Below, one piece after another: positions 45,092 to 58,900 of a stretch of DNA of 64,000 nucleotides. The DNA comes from Celoporthe dispersa (Eukaryota > Ascomycota > Sordariomycetes > Diaporthales > Cryphonectriaceae): NCBI GenBank assembly GCA_016584495.1, contig WAID01000015.1, positions 1,612,501-1,676,500 on the forward strand, given 5' to 3'. Under the pieces are notes generated by a model, which was not told where the DNA came from, ran no database searches, and worked only from the letters and a program-made list of their open reading frames with translations. The position numbers and the translations under genes are program-made. Every line of letters begins with the position of its first letter. Position 1 is the stretch's first letter.

Positions 45092-48000
45092 TTAAGATCC
45101 GCGGAAAAGGAATTGAAGGTCCTCCGGGCTCAAGGACTCCATTGCTGTGTCATCCGAGTTGATGGTCGAATTGATCATGTTCGTCTTCTTCTCTTGCAAG
45201 AGAACCATGCGACTCTCGACCGAATCCTCGATGCAGAGGCGAGTGATGGTGCATGGGCGCGTCTGTCCAATGCGGTGGCATCGGTCAGCAGACTGCCACT
45301 CAGCCGCTGGATTCCACCATCTGGAATTGTCAAATTAGCACTCAGTACATTATACTTGGGAAAATTAGGACTTACGGATCGACGATGAAAACATGGGAAG
45401 CCTCGGTGAGGTTGAGCGCCACGCCACCAGCCTTGAGGGACACCAAAAAGCACTCCACGTCCACATTTGTCATAAAGTGGTTGATGGACGCTGCGCGCTG
45501 AGCCGGGGTCATAGAGCCATCCAGCATCACCGTTGTGATTCCCGCGCGGCGCAGTCGCCACTCGATGAGCTGAAGCATGGTTGTGAACTGGGAGAAGATG
45601 ATCGACTTGTGGGTGGCCTTGTCTGAGCGAAGCTTGTGGAGCTCGCGGACAAGCAGCTCGATCTTGGACGAGGAGGTCCACTTCTCCATCTTGATTCGAT
45701 TGATGATGCTCGACTTCCTAACAAGAACCTCATCTTGCTCGATCTCAGGTTGCTCAAGGTCAATGGACAGCGGAATGTGGCAGCGGGGGCAGTCAGGCTG
45801 ATCCTGAGAGTTAAGGTACGCCTTCGCACACGCGCGACAGAAGTCATGCTTGCACCTAGACTGGATGGCTTCCTCGGCGGGCTCGTCACATATGATGCAC
45901 TGCAATACGTTCTGACCCTCCGCCGCGTTCTTCTTCAGGATGAGATCAGGGTGGTCCGCGACCTGTCTCATTTGCATGATGAGACCGAAGATGTTGGCGT
46001 AATTGTTGAGAAGAACACCCTGAGCGACGTATGTGTCGAAGTTCCGCCGGCCATTGGTCATGATGCTGTTTGCAAAATCATTCTCTGCGGCGCCGAAGAA
46101 TTGGCGATCCACAAAGATCTCCTTGACTGGCAGCTCCATGGAGTTGGTATGATCCTTCTTGAGACGACGCAACATGATTCGATCGGTCATCGAACGGAGC
46201 TTCTGGAAAGCTTCTTTACCAGGACCAAAGTTACCGTAGCGTTGGATAGGATTCAGGAGCTCTAGAGGACATGTTAGTGAGCAAAACAGGCATGTGCAGG
46301 GAGATTAGGCATACCTTGGTTGAAGACGCTGATATGTTGCATAGCGCTGTGCTTGCAGCTCTTACACACGTGCTCATCGTCCATGTCCCAATTAATAGAC
46401 TCGCAAGGACAGTGCTTGCAGAAGTATGATGCGAAGGGACGAATGTTGAGGAACCTGATCAGACTGAAGAACTCGCCGATGCGATTCTGGAGAGGTGTGC
46501 CGGTAAGACACCAGCGGTAGTCAACCTTCAAAGCGAAACAGGCCTTTGCTGTCATGGTCGTGCGGGTTTTGATACAATGAGCCTCGTCCAAGATCACACG
46601 GTGGAATTGGATAGCGTGGATCAACGATTTCTCCTTGTGCAGTCCGTCCTTTCTCTTGAAGCCCTTCTCCTGCTTCCTGAAGAGGGACTCCAAGCTGTTG
46701 TAGGACATCATGATGACGTCGTATTTCTTCAGCTCCTTGACTGACTTGGCTTTGGCCTTGGGATTCGTGCCGTGATAGACAAGGGTCTTCAGTGTCCCAT
46801 CCGTGTAGCTGTCGATCTCGCTGACCCATTGCATCAGAGCGACCGGTGGGACCAGGACAAGCGTGGGTTGCTTGGCGGGATAGTCACTCATTATAAGGCT
46901 GACAGCCTGAATGGTCTTCCCAAGGCCCATCTCGTCGCCTAGAAGGCCACCCTTCCACTTGGTCCGTTCCATGGCCTTCATCCAAGCAAGGCCTTCCAGT
47001 TGGAAGGGTTTGAGTTGGCGAGAAATGGTCTTCGGCTGCTCAGCCTTACCAGCATTCAGGCGTGTCATCTTCTCGAGATCATCCCACATAGTCTTAAGCA
47101 GTGGATGATGCGTCTCCAGCTTGCCACGAACGGTAAGTTGCCCCTTCTTGTTCTTGTAGGCCGAAAAGCCGCGACGAGAGGCACCCCGAATCCTACTCGG
47201 TTGATCTGCTGCATCCTCGTCGTCCGACATGGAGACTTCGCCCTCATCACCAGTGATTTCGAAGCCATCACTACTGGCTGCGTCCACGGCGGATTCATCT
47301 GTTTCTGGAATGACATCCTTCTTGGTTCTTCTTCCGACTTGGCGCTTGCTCGGGGCTATATCATATCAGCGGATGATGCGGTGTAGCGTGGAAATCATTT
47401 GATCACTTTGACGTGGTAGAGAAGCATTATCTGGGTCATAAACATACCAGGCACATCTTCGTCGTTGTCAGAGAACGTAGTCGCAGGCATCTTGCCCTTG
47501 CCCTTGCCCTTGCCCGTGACGGTTTTCCGCTTTTTGGCCGGGGGTTCGTAATCGACGAAGTCGGAATCGGTGAGAAGCTCCTCATCGGTATCAGGCACGA
47601 CGGCCTTTGCTGCTGTGCGACTACTTCGAGGCGGGCGGGCACTAATGGCCTTCCCCCTTGCCTTTGGGGTTGGCCACGAGAGCATCGTCACTGTCCTCAA
47701 GCGCATCGTAATCGAGAGGATCCTGGCCATCATCAAGAGTCAATGACTCAGCAGCCTGTCGATCGAACTCCTCTTGCAGCTGTCGAGCCACCTTCTCGTC
47801 GTTGCGGGTGCCTTGAGCACTTGGAGAAGTGTCCAACATCTCATCGTCACTGTCAGCGATTTCCATGAGCCCACGCTTTCGACTGGAGTCATTCCCCTTA
47901 AAAAAGTCTCTTGCTTTCTGCATGGCCTCAGATGTGTTCTTGCGAGTATTGATCACAGGAATAACGACCTCAAACGCTCCAGCACGAGTCGACTTCTCTG

Positions 48001-48326
48001 GGGCAGGTGTGGGCACATTGCTAGTGAGCGGGGTCGAGTAACCTGAGGCAGACTCCGAATAGTTTGAGGTGGAGGCAGAGGAGCGTGAGCCTCTGTTGAC
48101 GGTCGCATTGGCACCAGTAGATGCCTTGGCTGGACGACCGCGAGGACGTTTGAGGGGAGTCGGGGTGCTAGCCGCGGTACTTGAAGAGGCGGAGGCAGCC
48201 TCAGCTAGCAATGCAAGTCAGTCTTACGGTGCTCACACTTGGTCCATCATGATGCATCCATCGGCTCAGTCAACACTTACCCCTATTGCCAGCTTGGGCG
48301 AGCTGAGAACTCCTGGTTCGCGCCAT
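45092..48326 (-). CDS. rad16: DNA repair ATPase/ubiquitin ligase RAD16, one apparent frameshift
   Basis: Five minus-strand exons: 48326..48281, 48204..47448, 47355..46315, 46261..45376 and 45320..45092; corrected length 985 aa. A disordered N terminus with an AT-hook-like KRPRGRPAK is followed by a SNF2 ATPase: LLGDEMGLGKTI (motif I, about residue 405), DEAHCIK (motif II), LTGTPLQNRIGEFF. A C3HC4 RING (CIICDEPAEEAIQSRCKHDF to CPRCHIPL, about 733-772) is inserted before the helicase C lobe (IIFSQFTTMLQLIEWRL, LNLTEASHVFIVDPWWNPA, DRCHRIGQTRP). This insertion is diagnostic of Rad16/Rad5 relatives, and the layout fits Rad16. With Rad7 it forms NEF4 for repair of silent DNA. The run 47653-47657 has one base too many (KGKGKAISARP is restored). 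Confidence 0.93.
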
Positions 48327-49173
48327 CTTCGATGTTAGAGATGGAGGATACCTCTGCAGACAATGGTACCTAGGAAGATCAGATTTGGGATGGTCTGTCA
48401 ATCAATCTAGGATGTCAACGGTGAGGAGTGATGGCCTGAGAGAAGGACCACAGCCGGAGAAGTGTCTGGCCGTCTGCTCGGCTAGGTGGAAAGGTGGTGA
48501 AAGAAGGGAGCAGAACAGCAGAGAGGGTCCCTTTGGTGGAGGAAAGTTTGAAGCACCTTGGCGAAAAAGAAGCGGCTTTGACGCCCTTTCAGTTGGAGTT
48601 TGGGGAGGTTGCCACCCAATGCCTCGCGTCCTAGCTTGGCGCGCTATCATGTGTAAAAGTGGGTTCCATTAAGGCCTAATCCCATTCACCAGCGCAGGCC
48701 AGGACAAAGTAAGTACCTGTGCAAGCTGTGCTAGGCGGGGCAGCGTAAGCACTTAGACCCGCTGGGGTTAGTGGGCCTCATTACTTTCCACCGTAAAGTG
48801 GTTGCATATATGGTAAGCACGGGATAGCGCGTCCCGTACGCGCCTGCACCTCCCACCTCTCTGAAAGAATCCCTGGAAGCTTAGTCTTGGACCAAACTTG
48901 CACCTTGATTTTTTTTTTTCACGGCAGCCATTGCCACGCAATAACCCATCCGGCTTTTGAATATCACCTCAGCTCCTTCTCACGCTGCAGGCAAACGGTT
49001 CCCGCAGCCACCTCACCTCACCTCGCTTCACCTCCGATCGAGACTTAGCAAGACAATCTCGCCTTCCACTCCGTACATGACCAAGTCCATCTTCTAGCCT
49101 CTCATGGTATAGCATCAACACTCGTCGCCCAGTCAGCGCCACATTACCAGTCGTGCCAGCCTCAACCACGAAG
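48327..49173. promoter_or_regulatory. Divergent promoter region between RAD16 and RAD7
   Basis: 847 bp separate the two start codons. The RAD7 side has a run of CACCTC repeats near 49006-49030. No damage-response element can be assigned by eye. No gene inside. Confidence 0.7.
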
Positions 49174-51267
49174 ATGGCCCGCGTGACGAGGGCTGGTCGT
49201 CAGCGCGTCCGGGCTGCTCAACAGCAAGCCCCGGGCACTACCTCTGCTGCTCATGGTGCCCAGGCTCCGACGGCAAATGCAGCACCATCCAATGGTACCC
49301 CGGGCACTGCCACCCAGGCTGCTGCTGTACAAATCGCTACTGTGCAGACTGCCAGCCCTCAAACAGTTAGTGCGCAGAACAACCAGCCTGTACAGAACGT
49401 CACGCGCCGGGGTCGGACCATCAGAGGTCCCCAGTCTGCATTGACAGATTTCTTGGCCAGTCACAACATCGATGCCACCCAGATTCGTCTTGATTACGCA
49501 CGCCGCAGAGATGAAGTTACTGTCCAAGGCCAACAAGATAACGTTGATGCTGGTGAGGGCCCGTCAAATTCCAATGCCAACGGTGCTGGCGGTGAAGATG
49601 GCGAAGCTGCTGGTGAGCTGGGCCGCAAGCGCAAACTGGATCAGCAGAAGGCCATTGATAAGATCAAGTCTTCTAAACGTTTCCAAAAACGCAAGAAGCG
49701 CCTGGCGGACTCTGACGAAGAAGCTGATCTGCTCGAGGAGCTGATGAGGGCCAGTGTACCACAGCCTGGTCAAATAGCGAACTGTACGTATTTCCCAAGG
49801 ATCTGATACACCCAGGGTTTGTCGCAATGACTGAACGGAAACGCGCAACAGGCGAAATGTGCCAAGTCAGGTTCACAGTCACGCCCTACACCCGTGAGAC
49901 ACCTTCTGGCGGTCTCCTGTGCACCCCCTGCGGCAAAAAAACTCGAGAAGGAGGAGGAGGGCCCGGCCAAGAAGAAGAAGAAACCAGCTCCTGGCGGCCC
50001 AGTCGGCCGTCGCCGTAAGAACCAAAGCAATATGCTCGACGGCACCTATGTCATCGGTGCCAAGAGTCTCATGAGTCTCTGCATTGAGACCCTCGCCAAG
50101 AACATCGACCTAGCAGATGACCTGGGCGAGTTGCCACCCGCATGGTTGACAAGATTTCTCGCCTGCTCTCCAAGAAGCGCCTGATGGACCAAAACACCAT
50201 CCACCTCTTCCTCCAACCAACAGCTCGTGAGGTGACCGTCTACGACGCCACCAAACTCAGCTCACATGACCTGATCCGTATCTTTCAGGTCGTGCCCAAT
50301 GTGAGAAGTCTGAAACTGAAAAATGCCATTCACTTCAAGGATGAGGTTCTGGAGTACGCTCTCTCGCGGGATCAGCTCGAGCTCCACGAACTGCACGTCC
50401 ACGGCGCCAATCTCCTGAGTAACGATATGTGGAAGAAATATTTGACCACAAAGGGTCAGCCTCTACAAACTCTGCAGGTCTATTACACGGACAAGCACTT
50501 TGACGATGAGTGTCTGGCGGTGCTCAAGGACGCAACTCCGTCGCTGAAACGGATCAAGGTCTATCATAACCAGGCGGTCAGCGGCGATGGAGTCCGAGAG
50601 CTGGGCCACCTCAAGAACTTGCAACACCTGAGCATCAACCTCCACAAAAGCGTACACCCTGACATCTGGGTCGACGTCCTCAGCAAAGTTGGCGGCGGAC
50701 TCAAGACCCTCTCTTTGCGCGTGGCACCAGAGCTTGACAATACAGTCCTCGGCGCGATCCACACCCACTGTCGCACACTGTCGAAGCTCCGCATCACTGA
50801 TAGTGAGGCCATGACCGACGCCGGCTTCACTCGTCTCTTCACCGGTTGGAACAACCCTGGTCTTGTCTTTCTTGACCTACAAAAGTGTCGCCAGCTCGAC
50901 TCCTCACATCCCCGCCAGAACCCGGATGGCATAGGTTTGTGCTCTGATGGTTTTAAGGCTCTCATGGCCCACTCTGGTCGTTCCCTGCGCAGTCTAAACA
51001 TTCATGCGTGCCGCCACATCTCAAGTGAGGGCCTTCGAGGAGGTCTTCGACCCCCAGAATAATTACCCCGCACTCCAGGAGCTCGAGCTCAGCTTCTGCG
51101 AGGAGGTTACGGACTTCGTCGTCGGCAGTATCTTCCGTAGCTGTCCGAACCTGAGAGAGCTGAATGTCTTCGGCTGTATGAGGCTCAAGGATGTGCGTGT
51201 GCCCAGGGGCAAGATCCTTGTTGGCATGCCCAACGCCCTCGGCATGGTCATCGAGGGACAGGATTGA
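49174..51267 (+). CDS. rad7: DNA repair protein RAD7 (zinc finger plus leucine-rich repeats), three apparent frameshifts
   Basis: Exons 49174..49783 and 49852..51267; corrected length 674 aa, phase exact. The N-terminal third is low-complexity, with TIRGPQSALTDFLASHNIDA as a conserved element. A zinc finger CEMCQVRFTVTPYTR to LLCTPCG is formed across the intron. A basic KKKKKPAPGGPVGRRRK precedes MLDGTYVIGAKSLMSLCIET, followed by leucine-rich repeats (LKLKNAIHFKDEVLEYALS, LQKCRQLD, LELSFCEEVTDFVVGSIFRS). Rad7 is the partner of Rad16 in NEF4 and bridges to an Elongin/cullin ligase. Breaks: an extra A at 49935-49941, a missing C at 50137-50139, and an extra G at 51029-51031. Each is one base; the conserved protein continues through all three. 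Confidence 0.93.
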
Positions 51268-51992
51268 GCCTGCAGCTGCAGCTGTGTGTATGAATTCACG
51301 GAACAATCAAGATGTTGATCAAAGGCATTTCGTGTCTGGTGGTGGTTGACAGGATTGCACGGCATGTACTCCTCGGGCCCAGGCCGCCGATGTGTTCACG
51401 CAAGTTCATGGCGTATTTGGACGGTGCCACGATTTTGGCCTCGGGGAATGAGCATGTTGTTTTTTTTGTTTTTTGTGCGTGGGGGGGGGGGGGTATAGCG
51501 GTGTAGCCTGAACCAGGGCAGATAAGTTTCCGATGTGCAATGGACCATCTGTATTCTCACGATGCTTGGCCGTGTCTTTAATATCCCTCGTGTTCCCCCT
51601 AGACCAGCCAGAGTACCATTCAGTATTGTATGGGACGCGGGCATCTCTGCTTGCTATAGATGACGTTGGTGACCTCGTTGAGGGACGTCGGCGTGTACCT
51701 TGCTGCACTTGCTACGATCCACTGCCTGATGAGGATTCAACCGGTGCTGCAAGGCTGTTGGTCTCAAAACAGGGTCCTATTTTGACTCACGGCCCGGTCC
51801 TCTCGGTCAAAACACCTGAGCAGAACATGGGTACGGAATCAAGTAGTATTCCACAGCAGGTCTAATCGTGGGCCCGTTTGTAAGTAAGGAGGTAAGATCA
51901 GTGAGGCAACGCCGTCTGTTCGGTGAGACAGCATATATTCCATCTTGAGGACCTTATATTCTCTCTTCCCGCACTGATCTGACCATCCCACA
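51268..51992. other. Convergent 3' region between RAD7 and SYG1
   Basis: 725 bp, with T-rich and G12 runs at 51459-51494. No gene seen. Confidence 0.5.
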
Positions 51993-54900
51993 TCAATCGA
52001 TATTGCCACCTTTCCCCTGACGTGCCAACATCTCCGCCTCCCTGATCTCCGTCCTCTCATCAAGCAGCGACCCGGTCTCCCCGTCCGAGGCCACCTCGCT
52101 AGGTACTGCATCTTCATCAGACTCGTCGTCATCTTCTTCATCCTCCTCCTCGTGGGTCCCATCTAGCTGGACCGCACCACCCTTGGTATCGGGCTTCCTC
52201 TTCTTCTCGAAGTCTTGCCTGTGGGCTTCCGCAAGTATCCCTCTGATGCTCTTGTTCCCTACCGTTTCTGCGCGCATTCGCCGCCTCACGTTGGGCGAGT
52301 CGCCGCCCGGCGTGCGACCTTCTTCCACTGCGCCCGAGGGCCCGCCAGGCGTCTGTGGGAGCTGGACGTCCGTTGGGCGCCTGCTTGGCGTGCGCGCCAC
52401 CACACCGCTCCAGCTGACTCTTGCTGCAGACGGGCTGCGCACGAGCTCGTTTGCGGTCTCGGGCCGCTGGGCCTGCTTTCCGGCCGAGTCCGAGCTGACT
52501 CTGCCGCTTGTCAGGTAGTCGGCCGGAACATCAAGGTCATATGGCAGCGGTATGTCGCGGGAGGCCCTGTACTGCTTGACGTTGGCGCAGTGCTCATTTT
52601 CAACTCTCAAAAGCGTCCACATGCCGCGGCGGGTGACCTCGGAGAAGCCAATGAGGAAGGAGGCGGTCGACGAGTGTTGGGTGTCGTGGGTGAAGATGGC
52701 ATAGAAGACCCAGTTGAAGCGGAGAATTGGGTCGAGGATCATGATGAGGTAGTACGGCCAGCGGTATTTGAGAGCGGTGATGTCGCGGAGGAAGCGGTGT
52801 TGGGTGTGGGGCTGGAGGAGGGAGAAGTCCATGAAAATGTCCCAAAATGCTGCGGAAGAAGGAACAGCGTGAGCTTTACACCGCTCATGAGCAGCAGGGA
52901 ATAGTGGTGTCTAGGCTTACCTGTGTAGAACCCATTGATGGTCGAGAAGGCGACGAAGAGGGCCAAGTGTTGGTGCGAGTTCTGAATGCGGTAGATACTC
53001 AAGAAGACCCCTGCCAGGATGCTTGCGGTGTATTTGCCGCAGTTGACGAGATGGGGGAATATATTGCGTGTGTCTCTGTAACGCCGGATACATTGCAAGA
53101 ACCGCCTTCGTTGGCTGTCAGCATTGAGATGTCCCATTCCGACGCAGGCTATCTCACATACCAGATCGGTGGAAGACAGGCAAAGAAGCCCAGCAGACGT
53201 GAGTGATTCGAGTTGCAAAGTGAAGGGTTGTCCCAATCATTCGCGTACAAGCAAAAGAAGAGCTCGATATTCTGGAGCGGACTGTCAGATACGAGAGACG
53301 GGTCTTGGGAATGTAGGCCTGATACACTTACACACATGGCATATGTCAATGAGCAGTACATATCTCCCAGGAAGAAGTCACGGAACTCGACGGGGTATAA
53401 GCCTGCAAAGAATAGACGCCACTGCGAAACATTAGCATCATCCCGCATACACCTAACAGAAGAGGAGAAAGCCTGGAGACCTACATGAGAATACAGGAAC
53501 CACTTCCGGCTCTTGTGAAATAGGACCGGGGCGGGAAGAAACAGGATCACAAAGGTGACACATAGCAAGATCACCGGATAGTAGAGGTACATATCTGGCG
53601 ACCCGTATCTCGTGAAATTGAGCCACATGAACAGCCCCAGGAGGAACAGGAAGAAGCTCGGGAACTCGGCCAGCTGTCTCCAGTCTAACTGGCTTCGCGA
53701 GTCAAACTCGAAGATGAAGGGGTAGTTCACCCTGTTGGCCGTCCATAGCTTACAGTCAAGACAGAACAGGCTGAACAGATACAACATGAGGAAGTAGCCC
53801 CCGTAGATCTGCAACAGGTAGCTCGTCTGTGTCTCACTTCCGGGTCTTTGTCAAACAGGAGCTCTGCACCATATACGAGCCCCTGTATGGCAAAAGACCG
53901 CGCCAATGCCGATGAAGATGCCATTCTGAAAGGCGCTGCCGGATTCGTCCCGCCTCTTCTTGCTGAGGCTCCGCAGTTTGCCGGCTGCGATCTTGTGGTT
54001 GCCACGCTCGAAGTATCGGGCGTATAGGTCTTCGACGGCCTGCAGATGCCCATCCAGGACATCTGAGTTGACGAACCAGCTCTTGTTGACCTTTTCCGTC
54101 ATGTAACGGTACGGCGGCCGCGCGTGAACAGTCTTGTCGTATTTCTTGTTCAGCTTCCTGAAGGCCGTGCGGTTCAGAAAGGCATAGGACTTGAGCAGCT
54201 CGAGCCCGCGGTAGAACTCCTGCAGGGCCAGCTTGAGCTTCCTCTTTGCCGTGCGGTAGGGCACCTCATCCTCGGGCGGACGGCGGGAGTAGTCGCGACC
54301 CCCATCGATGCCCTGGTTTGCCTGTACAGGCGTCCCCATGTGCTGCAGGGCCTTGGAGTTGGGGCCAGGCCTGAACAGCTTTGCCCTCAAGGGGTCAAGC
54401 AGCGGTATATGAGCCCCGTTGGTCTGGTCGTCCTCCTTCGCGTGCTGCCCATTGGTCTCGCCATTGCGCTTCCGGCGCCTGGCCTCCGCGATCTCTGACG
54501 TCCGCCTGTTGCGCATCTCATGCAGCTGCTCGCGGAGCAGAGCCAGCCTCTTGCCGGCGCTGTCCTCCTTCTGCCTGTAGAAGGTCTCTACCTTGTCAAG
54601 CTCGCTGTCGAGGAACTCGGCAAACTCGCGCTCCTTCTCCCTGACCTCATCCAGCGCGCGCAAGTCGTACTCGCCCCTCGACTTTCGACGTTCGGCTGAG
54701 GCACCTGTCAGGGTGAACATCCTCCGGAGCCGGGCGCGCGGACTTTGTGTGTCGCTTGGGGTCAGGCTCGGAAACGTCGCTCCAGGGGGGGAGCGCGAGG
54801 CTGTCAGCGGTTCCCTGGCGGCGCCCATCGTGACTCTCCTGGTGCGGACCCGCCACGGAGGCAGTCCGCTGCAGGGCCTGGCGACCCAGCGAGGTGGCGG

Positions 54901-55482
54901 AGCTGACGCGATTGCTGGACGGTCTTGCCCCCTCGGCGATGCTTGTGCTGGACGGTACCCTCATGGCCGGGTCAGGGAGCTCCAGCAGGCTTGCCCTGTG
55001 GGTGAAAAAGGGATCGTCCTGGCGCTCAGCGGGCGTAGGGACGATACTTCCATAGTGCACGTCCGAGTCGGCCCTCTCAGTCAATCTCTGGCGCTCCCCG
55101 CGCTGCGGCACGGCGACAGGCCGTGGGGGAGACCGACCCATGGGGGCGGGGCTGGTCCGCAGCGGATCACCGTCTTCTGCCACAGTTTCAACATTCACGC
55201 CACGGTGGCGGCCCGGTGGCGATGGCGTGCCGAAAGGTGGTGTATCATACGGTAGGTTGGCGGTCCTCCTGGGCAAGATCGAAGACGGTGTGCCATCAGC
55301 ACGGCCGATAGCCCTCGAGATGGCTTTGATGTGCTTTTTTCCAGACTTGTAGTCGAGGTACTTGACCCGCCATTCTGCGATTGGGTTAGCAGCCCCCTGC
55401 GTACTTGGGCAGACAGCTGGATGGGCGAGCCTGTCTCTTTACCTGGGACGAGATCTCTCTCGAGCTCCTTTGCGAACTTCAT
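51993..55482 (-). CDS. syg1: SPX-EXS phosphate-signalling/export protein SYG1 (XPR1 family), three apparent frameshifts
   Basis: Six minus-strand exons: 55482..55443, 55374..53485, 53421..53332, 53271..53162, 53105..52921 and 52849..51993; corrected length 1056 aa with exact phases. The SPX domain starts MKFAKELERDLVPEWRVKYL and DYKSGKKHIKAI, is interrupted by a long disordered insert, then resumes with LDEVREKEREFAEFLDSELD and YRGLELLKSYAFLNRTAFRK. TM helices start near GIFIGIGAVFAIQGLVYGAE. The EXS part includes WRLFFAGLYPVEFRDFFLGD, FLQCIRRYRDT and DPILRFNWVFYAIF. The C-terminal tail is acidic. Breaks: an extra base in the G7 run 54785-54791, an extra A at 53892-53895, and a missing base near 53835. 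Its relatives sense inositol pyrophosphates and export phosphate. Confidence 0.92.
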
Positions 55483-55918
55483 TGTGACGTCAGACGCACT
55501 TTAGATGAGGCCCTGAGATTGAGTTTGGGCCCTGCATCAAAAGCATCCGGTCATCTTCGTCGCATTGCTCGTATTGCAGCTCAGATCAGACGCAAGACCT
55601 GGCATGTGACCTGGGTCTGATGTCGACAAGTGTGGGTGGTAGGCCCGTGTTTGTACGTACGAAAAGTAAACACAAGAGGATCTCCGTCAGGATTATTTTG
55701 GTTGGCCAGGGGGGGAGGGGCCCGTGGCTTTAATTAGCTCGACCAATCAGCGCAGTCTTATCCGCCACGCATTCCTCTGCGCAGACGGCACTGCAGTAAC
55801 TATAATTGCAGGCCTGTGCTGTCTGGGAAGATCTACAGTACACCGTATCATAGTACCATAGCAATTAAACTATCATACTATTCGAGGAAGAGAGCACCCT
55901 CGACCTTGCCATCCCTTT

Positions 55919-55952
<34 letters not shown>

Positions 55953-58900
55953 AAAAGAAACTTTTTCCATTTTTTCTTCCCTTCCTTCTTTTAGCATGGC
56001 CCTTGGAGACGACGTTTACACGTAGTCCGCCTTTGTTCTTGGCGGCACTGCAGAGGGCTTGACTAAGAGCTCGGCAGATAGCACCGAGACGATCTCGACC
56101 GTGCTGTGAGGCTCTGGTGTCCTGTAGCCCCGAGCTTGTACTATGGAAACAGCGCCCGTTCTCGAAGCGTTAAGTTTTTTTGGATTCCTTTTGGGTTGTG
56201 ATTGAATTCTTATTGTAATACTCCGGGCATGGTTTCGTATGGTTTCGGAGACAATCCTATGGGATGAGGTGGTACCCCGTCCTTCGGGAGAAGAGGCATC
56301 ACTTGAGGCTTAGATTTGCTCAACCAGACTTGACAGGCCTTTGTTCAACGGTCAGCTGGCTGTAGGGCTGGGCGCGGCAGATGGTGGAATGTCGGGGCAG
56401 GCGTTGCAGTAACGTTGCGTCTGCATAACTCTAGAGTAAGGACTTACCTCTGATGTTTGGGAATGAGAATGACGAGAGAACTTAGGGGAAGAGTCTGTAT
56501 CTTGTCTGTCTCAGAGCAAGACAAGCCGCGACATCGACCTTTCATATATCCGTCCCTTGATGGGCCGTCAGACCGACCGGGTCGCATCGGTGCCTTTGTT
56601 TTTTTATCTATTTCTTGCCTTGACGGCCTGTCGTATGTATTATTCCACCGCAGCAAAATCAGGATCCTGCCGCACCGTGGCAGTCACCCGGCCGCGATGA
56701 AGGCCTCGTCGAGCACAAATCTTTCTGCACCCTCACCCTCAAGATTCCAGCTCCACCTCGTCCCCACGTGGAAACCTCTCCCAGAGATGACGTTGACTTT
56801 TTCGTTCAGCCCCCTGATTCGGGCCCCCGGGTCGTCCTACCTTGTCCACGTAGCCGCCACGCCACGGGCCTTAGGGGTCGGAATTAAATCCTACTGAGGC
56901 CCTGATCCAGGGTGTTTTCTTTCCATCTCTGCCCGCTGGGCCCTTGCCCTGAGAGGGCTCCACGAAACCTGGCAGGAGAACCCGCTCCTCTGACGCGTAT
57001 ATCCTCGGCCGACGAGCCGGCGTTAGAAGGTGATTAGAAAACATAATACCCAGTATATATGTGCAGGGGCCGGCACCAACCGCGAAGGGAGGGGGGGATC
57101 TCGATCGAGATCTCAGAGTGGCATCGGGATTCCACTCACCAATGTTTGAGGCTATTCAGGAAAACCAGGCTACGAAGCAGGTCCCGGCGACAGGAACAAG
57201 GAAATTGGCGTCCCCCTTTCTAGCGGGGAGGACCGAACTCAAGATCACTCCTCCCTCCGAAAGGCCAGTGCACAGTAGACGGGCCTTACTGGAGGCGGAC
57301 AAGGAGAAAATGACAACACGCCAAGCGATAAGACCATCGCAAAGCTAGCCAGGGCGGGGGGGTCACCGCGTCTCGTTTAGATCTGGGAATGGCCTCATCC
57401 TTCCGCGATAGGAAGTCTCTCGGCCCTTTTCTGGCTGTTTCCCTGACCAAAAAGATTTCTATTTATTTTTTCATTTTCCCCGTCGACTGCAACCCCCTTC
57501 ACTTCCGGAAAGATACCTCCGTCGCCAGTTATACTCGGAGGACAATGATGCTCCACCACAGTGAGCTTGTTTATGCTCTCCCCCCCCTCGCTTCGTGACA
57601 TCGGCGCCGGTGACCTGTTTCTGTAGAACTGCTCCATCTTTTTGATGCTGTCCGCTCCCGGAGCACCGTCGACTCGTTACCACAGCCACTGTGCCTTGGG
57701 GGGAGGGGGTCAACGACACGCAGCGCTCAGGGCGAGCACTTAGTAGCCAACAAGGTCTATCTTAGACTTCTTAGCTAGCGAGAAAAGCGTGTACATGGAA
57801 ACGCGGCTCTTGTTCTAGGGCTCCATCAACCCTATCTGGCTGTGGAACAAGAGAAATAGCACGCCGCGTCTTGGCGTGGTCTGCCGCTCAACGAGGCTAA
57901 GCAGCAGCCCATCCTGCTCTGCTCTCGCTGGGAGTTTCAAGAAGCCTCCACGCAACCCCGTTACAATTTCGACAGCTTGGGAGGCGGAGGCCGTCAGGGT
58001 GCCCGAGAGGTCCACGATGGTGGAGAAAACGAGCGACGGCGCCCCTCCCCCCCTTCTCCTAAGCAAGCCATGGAAGAAGGAAAGAATAACGCCAGTCAAG
58101 CGCTGGGCTGCTGCACGTGGGTAAACAAGGCTTATGTGTATAGTGCATACAATACTTAAGTACATGGCCTGAGAGTACTGGTACTTCTTGCCCGGTCAAG
58201 CTTTTGTCACTGTCTGTCTTACCTCTCTCTGTGTGTCTTTCTCGCCCGGGGGAGGGGGGGGTAGGAAGAAGAATAGGGAAAAAGAAAAGGAAGAAAAAAA
58301 AAGCACTACCAAACTGGGTAATCTTTCTGCCTGTTGCTTAGCTTAGCTTGAGACCCTAGACCTGTTCTCGGGCTAATGCTGGCCCTCTCGGGCGGGTTCA
58401 GGAAGCGCTGCTGCATGCAATTGCTGCACCGCTGCGGAGCCAAAAACACGCAGATAGACAGGGGCCTGTCCTGGTTCCTAAGGGAACCAAAAAGAAAAAA
58501 GAGGAGTAGGAAGAGGGACAGCTGGAGTTGGAGAATGGCCTGCACATGTTTGTTGCTCTGGTTTTGGTTCTGGGTGCAGACAACACGCCATGCCTCTGAC
58601 CCTCTGCATGCTGAGTGTTGTGATGGTGTGGTCGGGCTGGAAGGATGGTAAGATGCTCTACTTACTGGTCAGAACTGTCGAGGAAAGTGTTCATGCAGCC
58701 AGGATCCTGTGAGCACACGCCTGTTGCAACGTAGCCTGACGCCATTGAGGCCATTCGCACTCGTCTGATCCGACCCTGCTGATATTACATACATACTAAG
58801 TACCTACATCGGCCAGGCCTGGCTAGAGGAGGGTGAGCAGATGTGGGGCGGGTGGACTGGCAAGATCCGGATTCCGGGCTATATCTTCACGGCGGTATCA

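Noticed and set aside
56457..56897. 146-aa plus-strand frame in the gene-free region
   Set aside because: Composition looks random, no conserved block recognised, and it is not joined to any other frame.
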